Positions 36,177 through 45,022 of a stretch of DNA of 64,000 nucleotides are shown here, piece after piece. The position numbers were made by a program, and so were the translations under genes. This DNA comes from Chromatiaceae bacterium (lineage in GTDB: Bacteria > Pseudomonadota > Gammaproteobacteria > Chromatiales > Chromatiaceae): the NCBI GenBank assembly GCA_024235175.1, contig JACKMX010000009.1, forward strand, positions 37,860 through 101,859. Direction: 5' to 3'. Below the pieces are notes generated by a model. That model was not told where the DNA came from, ran no database searches, and saw nothing but the letters and a program-made list of their open reading frames with translations. The stretch's first letter is position 1, and each line of letters opens with the position of its first letter.

Positions 36177-37088
36177 TCAAGGGGAGACAGGCACCGGGAT
36201 GCCGCTGTGTGTCAATGCGGCATCCATCAAGCTGTCCCAATCTATGGCAGGCCGGCGCGAACCCACGGCTGCACTTACTGCTTCCTGCAGCTGGGCGATA
36301 TCCACGACAGCATTCTGTCGCTGCTCACTGAGCGGCTGATGCGCCTCGATATGGAGACGCCCGTTCACCCAGCCAAGCTTGTACGGTTGATTGATAATGC
36401 GGACCCGGGTATCGATTGGGATGCGCGGAAAGAGTTTCTCTATATCCTCGGGATAAAGCCTGATACAACCATGACTGACGCGCATGCCCACACCGAAAGG
36501 CTTGTTCGTTCCATGCAGCAGGTAGCCGGGTAAAGCAAGGTAGATGGCGTACGCGCCGAGCGGATTGTCGGGACCGGGTGGAACCACCTTAGGCAGAATA
36601 TCGCCATTTTCCAGGTGCTCAATTCGGATAGATTCTGGCGGTGTCCAGGTGGGATTTGGCCGCTTTCCGGTAACACGTGTCTCTCCGACGGGGGTCTCCC
36701 AGCCTTCGCGTCCTATACCTAATGGATAGGTGATAACCCGGTTCTCTCCCTTTGGGTAGTAGTACAACCTCAACTCCGCCAGGTTGATGACTATGCCTTC
36801 ACGTGGGCCCGGGGGCAGCAGAAAGCGGGTCGGCAGCATGATCTCCAGTCCCTCGCCCGGCAGCCATGGATCGACTCCCGGATTGGCTTCGCTGATCTCC
36901 AGGAATCCGAGATCGTTGGCGCGGGCGATATCTGACAGGGTATCCTCGTAACGGCTGGTAACGCTGGAAATATCACCCACTACGTCTATGCCCGGCAGCG
37001 GCATGGGAAACTCACGGGCCACTCCGGTCAGAGGTACAGCCAGGCAGAACGCGATCAAGCAGGTCGGCAGGATTTTCAATATGTTCAC
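36177..37088 (-). CDS. Periplasmic L,D-transpeptidase, ErfK/YbiS-like (303 aa)
   Basis: A signal peptide (LPTCLIAFCLAVPLTGVA) is followed by a LysM-like segment (TLSDIARANDLGFLEISEAN) and a YkuD domain. The catalytic signature is RVSHGCIRLYPEDIEKLF, with the upstream His in LLHGTNKPFGVGM. Such enzymes form 3-3 cross-links in peptidoglycan or attach Lpp-type lipoproteins to it. It converges with the Lpp-like gene, so attachment of that lipoprotein is an attractive but untested pairing. It is divergent from mutY. Confidence 0.92.
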   Translation of the reverse strand: MNILKILPTCLIAFCLAVPLTGVAREFPMPLPGIDVVGDISSVTSRYEDTLSDIARANDLGFLEISEANPGVDPWLPGEGLEIMLPTRFLLPPGPREGIVINLAELRLYYYPKGENRVITYPLGIGREGWETPVGETRVTGKRPNPTWTPPESIRIEHLENGDILPKVVPPGPDNPLGAYAIYLALPGYLLHGTNKPFGVGMRVSHGCIRLYPEDIEKLFPRIPIDTRVRIINQPYKLGWVNGRLHIEAHQPLSEQRQNAVVDIAQLQEAVSAAVGSRRPAIDWDSLMDAALTHSGIPVPVSP

Positions 37089-37145
37089 TCACAGGTTTTT
37101 TGCCATATTATCGCATAATCTCATTTACATGATGCCCGGCCACAG

Positions 37146-38231
37146 ATGCAAGATGGCGTGCTGAGCAGCAAAGAATTTTCCAGGCGCCTGCTGCAGTGGC
37201 ACCGGTGCGCCGGGCGCAAGGATTTGCCCTGGCAGCGGAGGAATTCTTCCGCCTACTCGGTCTGGGTATCCGAGATCATGCTGCAGCAGACTCAGGTTGC
37301 CACTGTCATTCCCTACTTCAAACGATTTATGGCCCGTTTTCCCGATGTGCTGCAACTGGCAGATGCGGATATGGACCATGTGCTGCATCATTGGTCCGGC
37401 CTGGGCTACTACGCCCGCGCCCGTAATCTGCACCGGGCGGCGCAAATAATCCGGGACGATCACGGTGGGCTTTTTCCGCAGCTGTTCGAGCAGGTGCTTT
37501 CATTGCCCGGAGTGGGCCGCTCCACCGCGGGTGCCGTGCTCTCGCTGGCATTCGGACAGCGGTACCCGATTCTTGACGGCAATGTAAAACGAGTGCTTAC
37601 CCGTTTTTTTGCGGTGACGGGCTGGCCGGGAGAGACTTCGGTCCAGCAGCGACTGTGGACGATCGCGGATGAGCTGACACCCAGCCGGAATGCAGGTCTC
37701 TTCAATCAGGCGATGATGGATCTGGGTGCCGCTGTCTGCACGCGGCGGCAGCCCGCCTGCGCCAATTGTCCGCTGTCTGATCATTGCCGGGCTCATGTGG
37801 AAGGCAGCGTAGCGGATTACCCCGAAACCAGGGCGCGCAAAAGGCTGCCGCTGAAAGCGGTGCGCATGCTGCTGCTGCGCAAACGGGAAATGGTACTGCT
37901 GGAGCGGCGCCCGCCGACCGGTGTATGGGGCGGTCTATGGAGTTTTCCCGAGTGTGGAATGAATGCCGACCCGGTTGAGCATTGCGCAACCCGTCTGGGA
38001 TTGAAGGTGGCGGCACTGCACAATCTGCCGCGCCGTCGCCACACCTTCACGCATTTCAATCTTGATATACACCCGCTGGAACTGGAGATTGAAAACAGCG
38101 CGGAATCTGTGATGGATGGGATTGGACGAGTCTGGTATAACACCGCAAAACCTGATCGACTGGGACTGGCTGCACCGGTAGCCCGTTTGATCGATGAATT
38201 TCGAGCGTTACCGAAAGGAGATTGTGAATGA
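37146..38231 (+). CDS. mutY: Adenine DNA glycosylase MutY (361 aa)
   Basis: MutY removes adenine mispaired with 8-oxoguanine. Diagnostic features are SEIMLQQTQVATVIPYF, the helix-hairpin-helix LPGVGRSTAGAVLSLAF with catalytic Asp in PILDGNVKRV, and a [4Fe-4S] loop C-x6-C-x2-C-x5-C at about residues 198-214. A C-terminal NUDIX-like domain (LLERRPPTGVWGGLWSFPE) recognises 8-oxoG. Length is normal. The stop overlaps the yggX start (ATGA), the conserved gammaproteobacterial order. Confidence 0.97.
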   Translation: MQDGVLSSKEFSRRLLQWHRCAGRKDLPWQRRNSSAYSVWVSEIMLQQTQVATVIPYFKRFMARFPDVLQLADADMDHVLHHWSGLGYYARARNLHRAAQIIRDDHGGLFPQLFEQVLSLPGVGRSTAGAVLSLAFGQRYPILDGNVKRVLTRFFAVTGWPGETSVQQRLWTIADELTPSRNAGLFNQAMMDLGAAVCTRRQPACANCPLSDHCRAHVEGSVADYPETRARKRLPLKAVRMLLLRKREMVLLERRPPTGVWGGLWSFPECGMNADPVEHCATRLGLKVAALHNLPRRRHTFTHFNLDIHPLELEIENSAESVMDGIGRVWYNTAKPDRLGLAAPVARLIDEFRALPKGDCE

Positions 38232-38497
38232 GCCGAATGGTCAACTGTGTGAAGCTTAAGCGTGAAGCGGAAGGGCTTGATCGTCCCACCTACCCCGGCG
38301 AGCTGGGTCAGCGCGTGTTTGAAAATGCTTCGAAAGAAGCCTGGCAGATGTGGCTGAAACACCAGACCATGCTGATCAACGAGTACCGCCTCAGCCCAAT
38401 GGATCCAAAAGCGCGCAAGTACCTGGAAGAGCAGATGGAACAATTTTTCTTTGGCGAGGGCGCAGAGGTGCCGGCACCATTCAATCCCCAGGTCTGA
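38228..38497 (+). CDS. yggX: Iron-trafficking / oxidative damage protection protein YggX (89 aa)
   Basis: The sequence matches the YggX family end to end: MVNCVKLKREAEGLDRPTYP, WQMWLKHQTMLINEYRL and the C-terminal FFFGEG segment. YggX is a small cytosolic protein that protects iron-sulfur clusters from oxidative damage. The single Cys of the family is present (VNCVKL). It is translationally coupled to mutY, itself an Fe-S enzyme of oxidative DNA repair, and is followed by tRNA-Phe. Confidence 0.97.
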   Translation: MSRMVNCVKLKREAEGLDRPTYPGELGQRVFENASKEAWQMWLKHQTMLINEYRLSPMDPKARKYLEEQMEQFFFGEGAEVPAPFNPQV

Positions 38498-38560
38498 TTT
38501 TCCTCCTTTGCGCTTGACTCAAACCCATCTCCCCGCTTTAATACGCCTCTCCTCTCCCGA

Positions 38561-38636
38561 GGCCAGGTAGCTCAGTCGGTAGAGCAGGGGACTGAAAATC
38601 CCCGTGTCGGCAGTTCGATTCTGTCCCTGGCCACCA
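38561..38636 (+). tRNA. tRNA-Phe (GAA)
   Basis: A complete cloverleaf can be drawn: acceptor GGCCAGG pairs with CCTGGCC, the D arm is GCTC-AGTCGGTA-GAGC, the anticodon stem GGGGA/TCCCC holds loop CTGAAAA with anticodon GAA, the T arm contains TTCGATT, and CCA is encoded. Its 3' end is the probable attachment site of the adjacent integrative element. Confidence 0.97.
38611..38636 (+). other. Probable left attachment site (attL) in the tRNA-Phe 3' end
   Basis: The T arm and acceptor 3' half of tRNA-Phe lie 67 bases from the end of an integrase gene pointing at the tRNA. This is the usual geometry for integration into a tRNA 3' end. No second copy of this segment is seen in the window, so the right end must be beyond 64000. 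Confidence 0.55.
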
Positions 38637-38703
38637 TATAAATCAAATGGTTACGATAAATTCCCTGCTAGTTAGAAAAGCCTTTGCGGGAGTTTTGCGG
38701 GAC

Positions 38704-39786
38704 CTAGCTTACGCTTAACCTTCGCAACACCACCAATTCGGGCTTTCCTTGTCCTCGGTCACTTACACTGTCTGCCGCCTCAATGAGCCTCGAAAGCTCT
38801 GCAGCCGAGTAGTGTGTAGTGATCCTTCCTGACCGGTGTCCCAATAGGTCTTGACGATCTTCAAAACTTACACCGGCAGCTCGTAAACGGCGACCTAGTG
38901 TGTGCTTCAGATCATGCACCCTGACTTGGGATAATCCCGCCCTGTTCCTTGCGCGAAGCCATGCAGTGTTCAGCATGCGTGTGATCGGCTTACCTCGGTA
39001 AGTGAAGACATAGGTGGGGTTTTTCCCTCTTTGGTCATTCACGACTGACAAGGCGATTCGATTCATCACGACGAGCCGGTCATCTCCGTTCTTGATATAC
39101 CAACCTGGAACAATGAATACCGACGTATCCAGTTCTGGTACTTTTAGTTCCCACTCCCACTGAAGGTTGCAGATCTCGTTGTCGCGGCAACCGGTGTTGA
39201 CCGCAAACAACGCCATCTGTGCGAGGTGCCGTGGAAGCTCTTTGAACAATCTATCCTGCTCCCTCCAATTCAGCGGATAGGGTTGCCGCTTGTTGGTGTC
39301 GGCAAGCAGCTTGATCTTCGGAGCTGCCAGCAACCAGGTCATGCCATATTCATCAATCCACTCTGTTGCAGCAAGATTAAGAATACGCCGTACAACCTTC
39401 AAACCGTGGTTGATAGTTCCCACGGCAGCACTTTCCCTGCGCCGATGATCGATCCATGGCTGTAAAGTCCCAATGTGAAGTCTGTCGAGCTGCGTGCCAC
39501 CAATCCAGGGCAGCAGGAGCTTCAATCGTCCTATGTCGCTGGAAATACTTCGTTTGTGCTGATTTTCCAGTACAAACTTGGCTGCGGCTGTCTCGAAAGT
39601 TCTATTAGGTCTTACGCCATAGACTTGAGCTTGCCGGGTCTCTTCAATCAGTCTTGCGAGGAAGCGCTCGGCTTCCTCAAGTCTATCCGTGCCAGTGCTC
39701 TGGCAAACTCGCCGCCCGCCGATGCGTTTGTCGATGTGCCAGAGGCCGGCGCGCTTGATGAGCCCCGGTATCTTTTTGCGTCCCAT
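38704..39786 (-). CDS. Tyrosine recombinase (phage-type integrase, 360 aa)
   Basis: The core-binding region is followed by a catalytic domain with the first Arg in NTGCRDNEI, the block HDLKHTLGRRLRAAGVSFED, then LLGHRSGRITTHYS containing His and the nucleophilic Tyr. The usual HxxR box reads HDLKH, with Lys in place of Arg. The 360-aa size and sequence style resemble prophage integrases rather than the larger (about 600-aa) integrases of ICEclc-type elements. It ends next to tRNA-Phe, its probable target. The start overlaps the excisionase-like gene. Confidence 0.93.
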   Translation of the reverse strand: MGRKKIPGLIKRAGLWHIDKRIGGRRVCQSTGTDRLEEAERFLARLIEETRQAQVYGVRPNRTFETAAAKFVLENQHKRSISSDIGRLKLLLPWIGGTQLDRLHIGTLQPWIDHRRRESAAVGTINHGLKVVRRILNLAATEWIDEYGMTWLLAAPKIKLLADTNKRQPYPLNWREQDRLFKELPRHLAQMALFAVNTGCRDNEICNLQWEWELKVPELDTSVFIVPGWYIKNGDDRLVVMNRIALSVVNDQRGKNPTYVFTYRGKPITRMLNTAWLRARNRAGLSQVRVHDLKHTLGRRLRAAGVSFEDRQDLLGHRSGRITTHYSAAELSRLIEAADSVSDRGQGKPELVVLRRLSVS

Positions 39787-40034
39787 AGTTGGTCTCCTGT
39801 TAGTCGACCGGGACGCCCGTTGCGGGATTTATATTGCTCTACCCAGGCATCCAGTTCAAGCCTATCGAAGGCAATGCCTTGTTCACCGATCGGTATTTGA
39901 ACCAAATACGGACGAACTTCGCTGTTGAAACGGTTCCTGTCCATGCCCGTGTAAAAAGGTGCGTCCCGAAAACGAATAAGTCGGGGTAGGAGGGGAGGGA
40001 AGTTGTGCTCCCATTTTTGGGTTTTATCTGACAT
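39648..40034 (-). CDS. Excisionase-like small DNA-binding protein (128 aa)
   Basis: The start ATG 40034 (MSDKTQKWEH) is chosen over the longer frame. The core RDAPFYTGMDRNRFNSEVRP, then GIAFDRLELDAWVEQYKSRN, is a winged-helix arrangement like that of AlpA/Xis-type proteins. The final 46 codons overlap the start of the integrase gene in another frame, so the two genes are probably co-expressed. Expected role: control of excision direction. The assignment rests on pattern and position. Confidence 0.7.
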   Translation of the reverse strand: MSDKTQKWEHNFPPLLPRLIRFRDAPFYTGMDRNRFNSEVRPYLVQIPIGEQGIAFDRLELDAWVEQYKSRNGRPGRLTGDQLWDAKRYRGSSSAPASGTSTNASAGGEFARALARIDLRKPSASSQD

Positions 40035-40091
40035 AACTACTACGAGCGAACAACGGTTATCCGGCCATTCTTGGAGATACCTTGCAAGCAA

Positions 40092-40394
40092 TGCTTACTG
40101 GCAGGCAAACAGGGCAGATGAATGATTCCCCAGAAATTCTTCATACTCGTTCACCCTTGATGTCAGTTCTAGTCTGTCGAATTGCGTCGAGATGTGCAGT
40201 TACGAGCCTTACGCATCGCTGTCAAAACATTAGCACGGAGAAAAATTGTGGGGCAAAGGTTAAATGTTTAGCACAGCGGTAAATCCAACGGGTTAGTAAC
40301 CCGTCGGCACGCATGCCGGAGATCGGTGTCCCGGCATAATTGAAAAAGAACCGTGGTGTGTGTGACCGTGACTGCGCGTAGGCGCTGGGGGGGC
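40092..40394. other. Intergenic region between repressor and excisionase genes
   Basis: No gene is seen. It should carry the promoter of the excisionase-integrase pair, and it contains two TTAGCAC sites (40230-40236 and 40268-40274). Confidence 0.45.
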
Positions 40395-41210
40395 CTAGAT
40401 CATCTCGCCCTTGAATACGACGATACCGCAGATCTTGGCATTTTCATCTATCTCAATGATTCGATCGGGCCAATCGGGGTTGAGTGCCTTGAGGTACTTT
40501 CGGCCGCCTTCGATGATCAGTTGCTTGAACATGGCTTCATCGGCGTCTTCAAGTTTTACGACGACATATTTACCACTCTCAACTACTATTGCCGGGTCAA
40601 CGAAGATGAGGTCTCCATTGTAGAATTTGGGTTCCATGCTGGCACCTTTGACGCGCAGGATGAACGTCCCCTGGCTGCATGGGACGGGGCAGGGCAGGAT
40701 CTCCTGTGCAACCCGTTGTTCCACAACCTCCGGCACTTCTGATATTTCGCAGGCCTGTGCCCATGAGATTAACGGGCAGAGAGTGATGATATCCGCTCCC
40801 TTTTCTGCGTTGATCTGAGACGAAATGGGTTTTTTTACTACGGTACTGGACGGTTCTTGTTTTTTGAAGGGCAGCATCTGGCCGGACAGATTGATGGCTA
40901 CTGATTGTTCCCCCGCGTATACGATGCGATTACCTACACGCACTCGCCGATGAGTGTCTGTTGCTTTGTATACAACTTCATGTGGCTCGTCCATCCAGCC
41001 GGTGGGTTTGCCTAATCCCTTTTCCAGTTTTGCGGCCAGTTCATTTCCCAGTCCCCGCGGAGTGCCGCTCTGAGTCAGCATCTTTCGCCGAACCTGGCTG
41101 AGATAGGACTCGCTGGTACCCGCCAATTCAGCCACCTTGGTTGCTGAGCCGGCCTCGGCAATAAGAATCTCGAGATTATTTAGACGGACTTGTTCACGTT
41201 GTCGTTTCAT
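40395..41210 (-). CDS. CI-like repressor with S24 peptidase domain (271 aa)
   Basis: The N-terminal helix-turn-helix is TKVAELAGTSESYLSQVRRK. The C-terminal half is an S24/LexA-type self-cleaving domain, with catalytic Ser in VKGASMEPKFYNGDLIFVDP and catalytic Lys in GKYVVVKLEDADEAMFK. A linker with alanine-containing PISSQINAEKGAD precedes it. Such repressors are inactivated after RecA activation, so the element is probably induced by DNA damage. It is divergent from the Cro-like gene; shared operators lie between them. Confidence 0.92.
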   Translation of the reverse strand: MKRQREQVRLNNLEILIAEAGSATKVAELAGTSESYLSQVRRKMLTQSGTPRGLGNELAAKLEKGLGKPTGWMDEPHEVVYKATDTHRRVRVGNRIVYAGEQSVAINLSGQMLPFKKQEPSSTVVKKPISSQINAEKGADIITLCPLISWAQACEISEVPEVVEQRVAQEILPCPVPCSQGTFILRVKGASMEPKFYNGDLIFVDPAIVVESGKYVVVKLEDADEAMFKQLIIEGGRKYLKALNPDWPDRIIEIDENAKICGIVVFKGEMI

Positions 41211-41241
41211 AAGCGCTTCTAAGTGACTTGCTTAGCTCAAA

Positions 41242-41314
41242 TTTAGCAGAATGATAAGAATATTCAAGCGGAATTTGCTTGTTGGGGTTTTTTAGCGCTG
41301 CTAGAGTTTAGCAC
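41242..41314. promoter_or_regulatory. Candidate operator cluster of the repressor/Cro switch
   Basis: TTAGCAG (41243-41249), the imperfect palindrome TTAGCGCTGCTAG (41292-41304) and TTAGCAC (41308-41314) lie between the divergent repressor and Cro-like genes. TTAGCAC occurs again at 40230-40236 and 40268-40274, upstream of the excisionase-integrase pair. Repeated half-sites at both promoters suggest one regulator acting on both. Confidence 0.5.
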
Positions 41315-41315
41315 T

Positions 41316-41573
41316 ATGGACCTGAAGCACTTTCTACAATTGGCATCGAAACGAGAACGTGCGGCAGTGGCCAGCGCCTGTAATGACTCGGTTCCGTATC
41401 TATACCAGATTGCCGGCAAGCACCGCCGGGCAAGCCCACATCTGGCGACTCAAATCGAGAGAAAGACTCGAATGGTTGCCACTAAAACCAATGGTCGGCT
41501 GGAAATGGTGCCTCGTGAAAGCCTCGTTCGCCACCCGGAGATATTCACCGGGTTTGAGCCGGAGGACGAGTGA
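41316..41573 (+). CDS. Cro/YdaS-like antirepressor (85 aa)
   Basis: The product is a small basic protein with a predicted helix-turn-helix (RERAAVASACNDSVPYLYQI, then AGKHRRASPHLATQIE). This resembles the YdaS/Cro antitoxin-type regulators that oppose a divergent CI-like repressor. It shares two bases with the ParB gene (TGATG), so it heads the ICE replication operon, and its promoter is probably the one the S24 repressor shuts off. Confidence 0.8.
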   Translation: MDLKHFLQLASKRERAAVASACNDSVPYLYQIAGKHRRASPHLATQIERKTRMVATKTNGRLEMVPRESLVRHPEIFTGFEPEDE

Positions 41574-43162
41574 TGACTGGCAGTCCTCTGCTTCTTGGTG
41601 CCCTTGAATCACCGCCTGAGTTTGAAGGAAATTTAGCGGCCAGCCGTGGACTCGAGGTCGATATCGCCCGCATCCAGCCTTACGAGCACAACCCAAGACA
41701 CGCACCCAACCCGGAATATGACCGGATCAGGGATTCGATTCGTAACCAGGGGCTAGATCAGCCCCTGGTGATTACTCAGCGGCCAGGAGCAACAGAGTAT
41801 ATCGTTCATGCAGGCGGCAACACCCGGCTGCTGATACTGAAGAAACTGTTCGAAGAGACGGGAGATAGCCGTTACGCCCGGGTACCCTGTCTATTCCGTT
41901 CCTGGCGCCGGGAGTCGGACGTCCTATTGGCGCATCTGCGGGAGAATGACCTCCGCGGTAGTCTCGCTTTCATCGACAAGGCACAAGCGGTGTTTGAAAC
42001 ACAACGTTTGCTGGCCGAGGAGCTCGAGCTGGAGGAGGTCACACAGCGGCGTCTCGAGACGGAACTGCGCAAAGCGGGCTACCGCATTAGTCAGGGGCGT
42101 ATCTCCCAGATGGAGTACGCCGTCTTTCGACTGATGCCCTTGATCCCCTTGGCTCTGGCACAGGGCATGGGCCGGCCCCAAGTGGAGCGCATCCGAAACC
42201 TGGAGCGGGCTGCCGCCAGCGTCTGGCGAGCGCGCTGTTCGGATGATGCCGCAGAGTTTGATGATGTGTTTACCGTGTTATGCCACCGCTATGATGGGCC
42301 CGACTGGAATACCGACCTCTTGCGCGACGCACTGGAAACCGAGATGGCCGAAGCAGCTGAGGTCAGCATCCATACCATCCGTGTGGTCCTCGATGCAGAG
42401 TTGGCCGGACGGGGGTTGGTTATCCCGGAGATAGAGCCGGAACCAGAGTGTAAAACGGCGCCTGAAACCCCACAGGTTAATAACCGCAAACAGAGCGCAA
42501 CTGATCCAGAAGACGTTGAGGAGATTGACGAATACGAAAACCCCGGTACCGAATGGGTACCGCCAGACAGGGAACCATCGGATCCGCATGAACCGCTCGA
42601 TCCTGCTGCGGATCCCGATCTATTGAGCGATCAGCTGGATCCAACCTATGCAGAGCACCCCGAACCATTGGGTGACGCACTGCTCACGGATAGAGGCCCC
42701 AGCGATCTCAAGTCGTTGCGCGGCCGGGCCTGGACCTTGGCGACTCGTCTGGCACAGCGCAACGGTATGGGCGAACTCGTCGAGCCCCTGCCGAGCAAGG
42801 GGCTCGGCTTTGTGCTTCGCGATGTGCCCGATCCGGCGCTTGCAGAACAATTGGATGAAGCGGGTCTCAGTCAGCTTTCCATGCTCTGGTGGCAGCTGGC
42901 GGCCTGCGCCGAGCTCACCTATGCACCGCTGGAATCCATACTCCCGATACTGCCCGCCGATTCCATCCTCCGGCGAGCGCTCGAGGCGCAGGATGGCGAT
43001 TTGTTATTCAAGAGTATCTGGACGCTGGACCCCGGGCATACCGGCTACCGTCTCTGGTGGCCACTCAATGACCGGGACTGGCGCGATCTGATTCATCTGA
43101 TGGATACCTATCGGCGGATCCGAACAACGGCCGCGGACACGGGGATTAGGATCTGGGAGTAG
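41573..43162 (+). CDS. ParB family protein of an integrative conjugative element (529 aa)
   Basis: The N-terminal ParB/Srx-like domain reads IQPYEHNPRHAPNPEYDRIR, then GLDQPLVITQRPG and VHAGGNTRLLILKKL, with the expected GG-NTR in place of the chromosomal GERR box. A helical DNA-binding region follows (LRENDLRGSLAFIDKAQAVF). The acidic middle (about 290-370) is a linker. ICE relatives of SPI-7/PFGI-1 type carry ParB of this size. Usually a ParA (soj) gene precedes it; here that place is taken by a phage-like switch. ATG 41573 overlaps the Cro-like stop (TGATG). Confidence 0.9.
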   Translation: MTGSPLLLGALESPPEFEGNLAASRGLEVDIARIQPYEHNPRHAPNPEYDRIRDSIRNQGLDQPLVITQRPGATEYIVHAGGNTRLLILKKLFEETGDSRYARVPCLFRSWRRESDVLLAHLRENDLRGSLAFIDKAQAVFETQRLLAEELELEEVTQRRLETELRKAGYRISQGRISQMEYAVFRLMPLIPLALAQGMGRPQVERIRNLERAAASVWRARCSDDAAEFDDVFTVLCHRYDGPDWNTDLLRDALETEMAEAAEVSIHTIRVVLDAELAGRGLVIPEIEPEPECKTAPETPQVNNRKQSATDPEDVEEIDEYENPGTEWVPPDREPSDPHEPLDPAADPDLLSDQLDPTYAEHPEPLGDALLTDRGPSDLKSLRGRAWTLATRLAQRNGMGELVEPLPSKGLGFVLRDVPDPALAEQLDEAGLSQLSMLWWQLAACAELTYAPLESILPILPADSILRRALEAQDGDLLFKSIWTLDPGHTGYRLWWPLNDRDWRDLIHLMDTYRRIRTTAADTGIRIWE

Positions 43163-43167
43163 AGACG

Positions 43168-43773
43168 ATGGAAGGGACCAAGGAGGCCGATCTGGTTGCC
43201 GCGGTTTTGATGTACGCCATCCGCTGTCTGGCCGAAGGCGATCAGGCGGCCCTGCGTAACATGAAATTCGGTCCCTCGGAGATCGAAGCCCTGCGGGAGA
43301 TGAGTCTTGCAGACCTCTATCGGATCGAGTCACTGCGAGCCCACTGCCTGGAGATCGGGCTGAACCGGCAAGTCTACTGGCCGATGATCGATCGTCTGCG
43401 CGAGCAGCGGGAATCCGAGGAGACCCTGCGGACATTGATTGCTGCCGATGCCCCTCATGAGATGGTGCAGGTACTCTATGGGCTGAATGCTCGGGACTAT
43501 ACCCGACTGCGCCGTATCTTGTCGGTAACCCCTTCAGTGGGAAGACCTTCGGAGCCGGATGAGAAGAGCTCTCACCGGCTCTGGGATGCCTGGGTACGCC
43601 GGGACGATGGAGAGGAGACTGGCTTACTGACCCCGGAGGTCTATCTGGAGCTCCAGCGGGAAACACAAGTCCCCCTGCGAGCAATCTGGAGCCTGACCCA
43701 GCGTTGGGCACAATATGGCAACCTGACCGGCCAGAATGAGGAAGAGAACGCGCAAGTCAGTGGCAATGAATGA
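43168..43773 (+). CDS. DUF2857 family ICE protein (201 aa)
   Basis: The pattern DLYRIESLRAHCLEIGLNRQ plus ALREMSL upstream and YGLNARDYTRLRRIL downstream fits DUF2857, a family found in the replication/maintenance block of PFGI-1/SPI-7-like ICEs between parB and the STY4528-type gene, exactly as here. It starts five bases after the ParB stop and overlaps the next gene by eight bases. It is soluble and helical; function not known. Confidence 0.85.
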   Translation: MEGTKEADLVAAVLMYAIRCLAEGDQAALRNMKFGPSEIEALREMSLADLYRIESLRAHCLEIGLNRQVYWPMIDRLREQRESEETLRTLIAADAPHEMVQVLYGLNARDYTRLRRILSVTPSVGRPSEPDEKSSHRLWDAWVRRDDGEETGLLTPEVYLELQRETQVPLRAIWSLTQRWAQYGNLTGQNEEENAQVSGNE

Positions 43774-45022
43774 GCCAGTCCGCTCACAGACACTGGCCCT
43801 GGATGCGCTCATCGAGAAGACTGTCGCCCAGGTTGCAGCCTCAGCTCAGCTTGGACCCGCGGACCAGATGCTTTTTCTCGGCAACCGGCATCATGCTTTT
43901 CCCACCGTGGTAATAAAAGATCCGGTCCTGGAACCGGTGGATAAGCTAGTGTGGATGGTTATCATGTTGGGGGTACAGGAGACTGGAGGCAATACCTCCT
44001 TTCCCGGTTACGGCGCCATCGGTAGAATGGCCAACATCGCCTCCCGCACCACCATTGCCCGGGCCATTGCCATCCTGCGAGCCACCCGTTGGCTGACCCT
44101 TTGTCGTCGGGTGCGCACGCTCAGTGGACGATTTTGTGGCAACGTCTATGCCTTGCACGATGAGCCTCTTCCCCTGGTTGATACTTGTCATCTTGACGCC
44201 GACTATTGGGTCTTTCTGCAAAAAGCCGTCGAGCACGCGCATGGCAGGGTACGGGCCGTTGCCCAGGGTGTCCTATGTTCCATCAACGAGGACGCTGCCA
44301 GGGGGCTGAATGTGTTGGATCAGGCACATCCCATCGAACGCCGAATCGAATTGGTTGTGGGGTCTCCGGAAGCAGGGAGCCGACGGTTCTTCTCCTTCAC
44401 CCGCACTGCTGTTCGGCAACTCCGCAAGGAGCTGGTTACGGCTCAGCAGACAAATTCTGACCATGACCAAAATATGAACATGGACCATGATCAAAATATG
44501 AACACGGTGTGTAGTAGTAGTTATATAAATAATAAAAAAACAACTACAGAGACAACGGTGTCAAAATTTGACCTGGCAGATGAAGACGGCTGGCCGCTGG
44601 TCTACCCAAGACGTCTCAGCGACAGCCACCGTGAGCTCGCCAACAGCTACCTGGCATCCCTTGCGCCGGCGCAGCGCCAGCCTGTCCTCGATGAGCTGGA
44701 GGGGCGCTTGCAGGCAGAGCAGAAAGGAATGAAGCCGGTCTACGACGAGATCAGCTTTCTGATATCGCTCTGTAATCTCACAAAACAGGGGAAGTTTCAG
44801 CCCAACCTCGGGATCAAGGTCAGAGCGCATCGCCTGGAGTGCGAAGCCATCCGGCAACGGGCGCGGGCTGCGGCAGCAATCTCGCCTGAAACCAAGGAGC
44901 AGCGGGAAAAACGTCAGGCCGAAGGACAGGCTCGCCTCACTTCCATGCGCCGGGCCCTGGGTAAGTCCCACCACCAGGCATTGGCTCCAACTAATGACGA
45001 CTCCAAGACGCCCTCCGAGTGA
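43766..45022 (+). CDS. STY4528-type pathogenicity island replication protein (418 aa)
   Basis: The N-terminal half (ADQMLFLGNRHHAFPTVVIK, DKLVWMVIMLGVQETGGNTS, then a winged-helix-like stretch SRTTIARAIAILRATRWLTL) matches the STY4528 family of ICE replication proteins. A hydrophilic linker with repeated DHDQNMN units (about 235-250) precedes a C-terminal helical region. I choose ATG 43766, which overlaps the DUF2857 stop (ATGAATGA); an alternative ATG is ten codons upstream. The AT-rich patch at 44510-44560 encodes the linker. It may take part in element replication initiation, by family context. Confidence 0.88.
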   Translation: MNEPVRSQTLALDALIEKTVAQVAASAQLGPADQMLFLGNRHHAFPTVVIKDPVLEPVDKLVWMVIMLGVQETGGNTSFPGYGAIGRMANIASRTTIARAIAILRATRWLTLCRRVRTLSGRFCGNVYALHDEPLPLVDTCHLDADYWVFLQKAVEHAHGRVRAVAQGVLCSINEDAARGLNVLDQAHPIERRIELVVGSPEAGSRRFFSFTRTAVRQLRKELVTAQQTNSDHDQNMNMDHDQNMNTVCSSSYINNKKTTTETTVSKFDLADEDGWPLVYPRRLSDSHRELANSYLASLAPAQRQPVLDELEGRLQAEQKGMKPVYDEISFLISLCNLTKQGKFQPNLGIKVRAHRLECEAIRQRARAAAAISPETKEQREKRQAEGQARLTSMRRALGKSHHQALAPTNDDSKTPSE

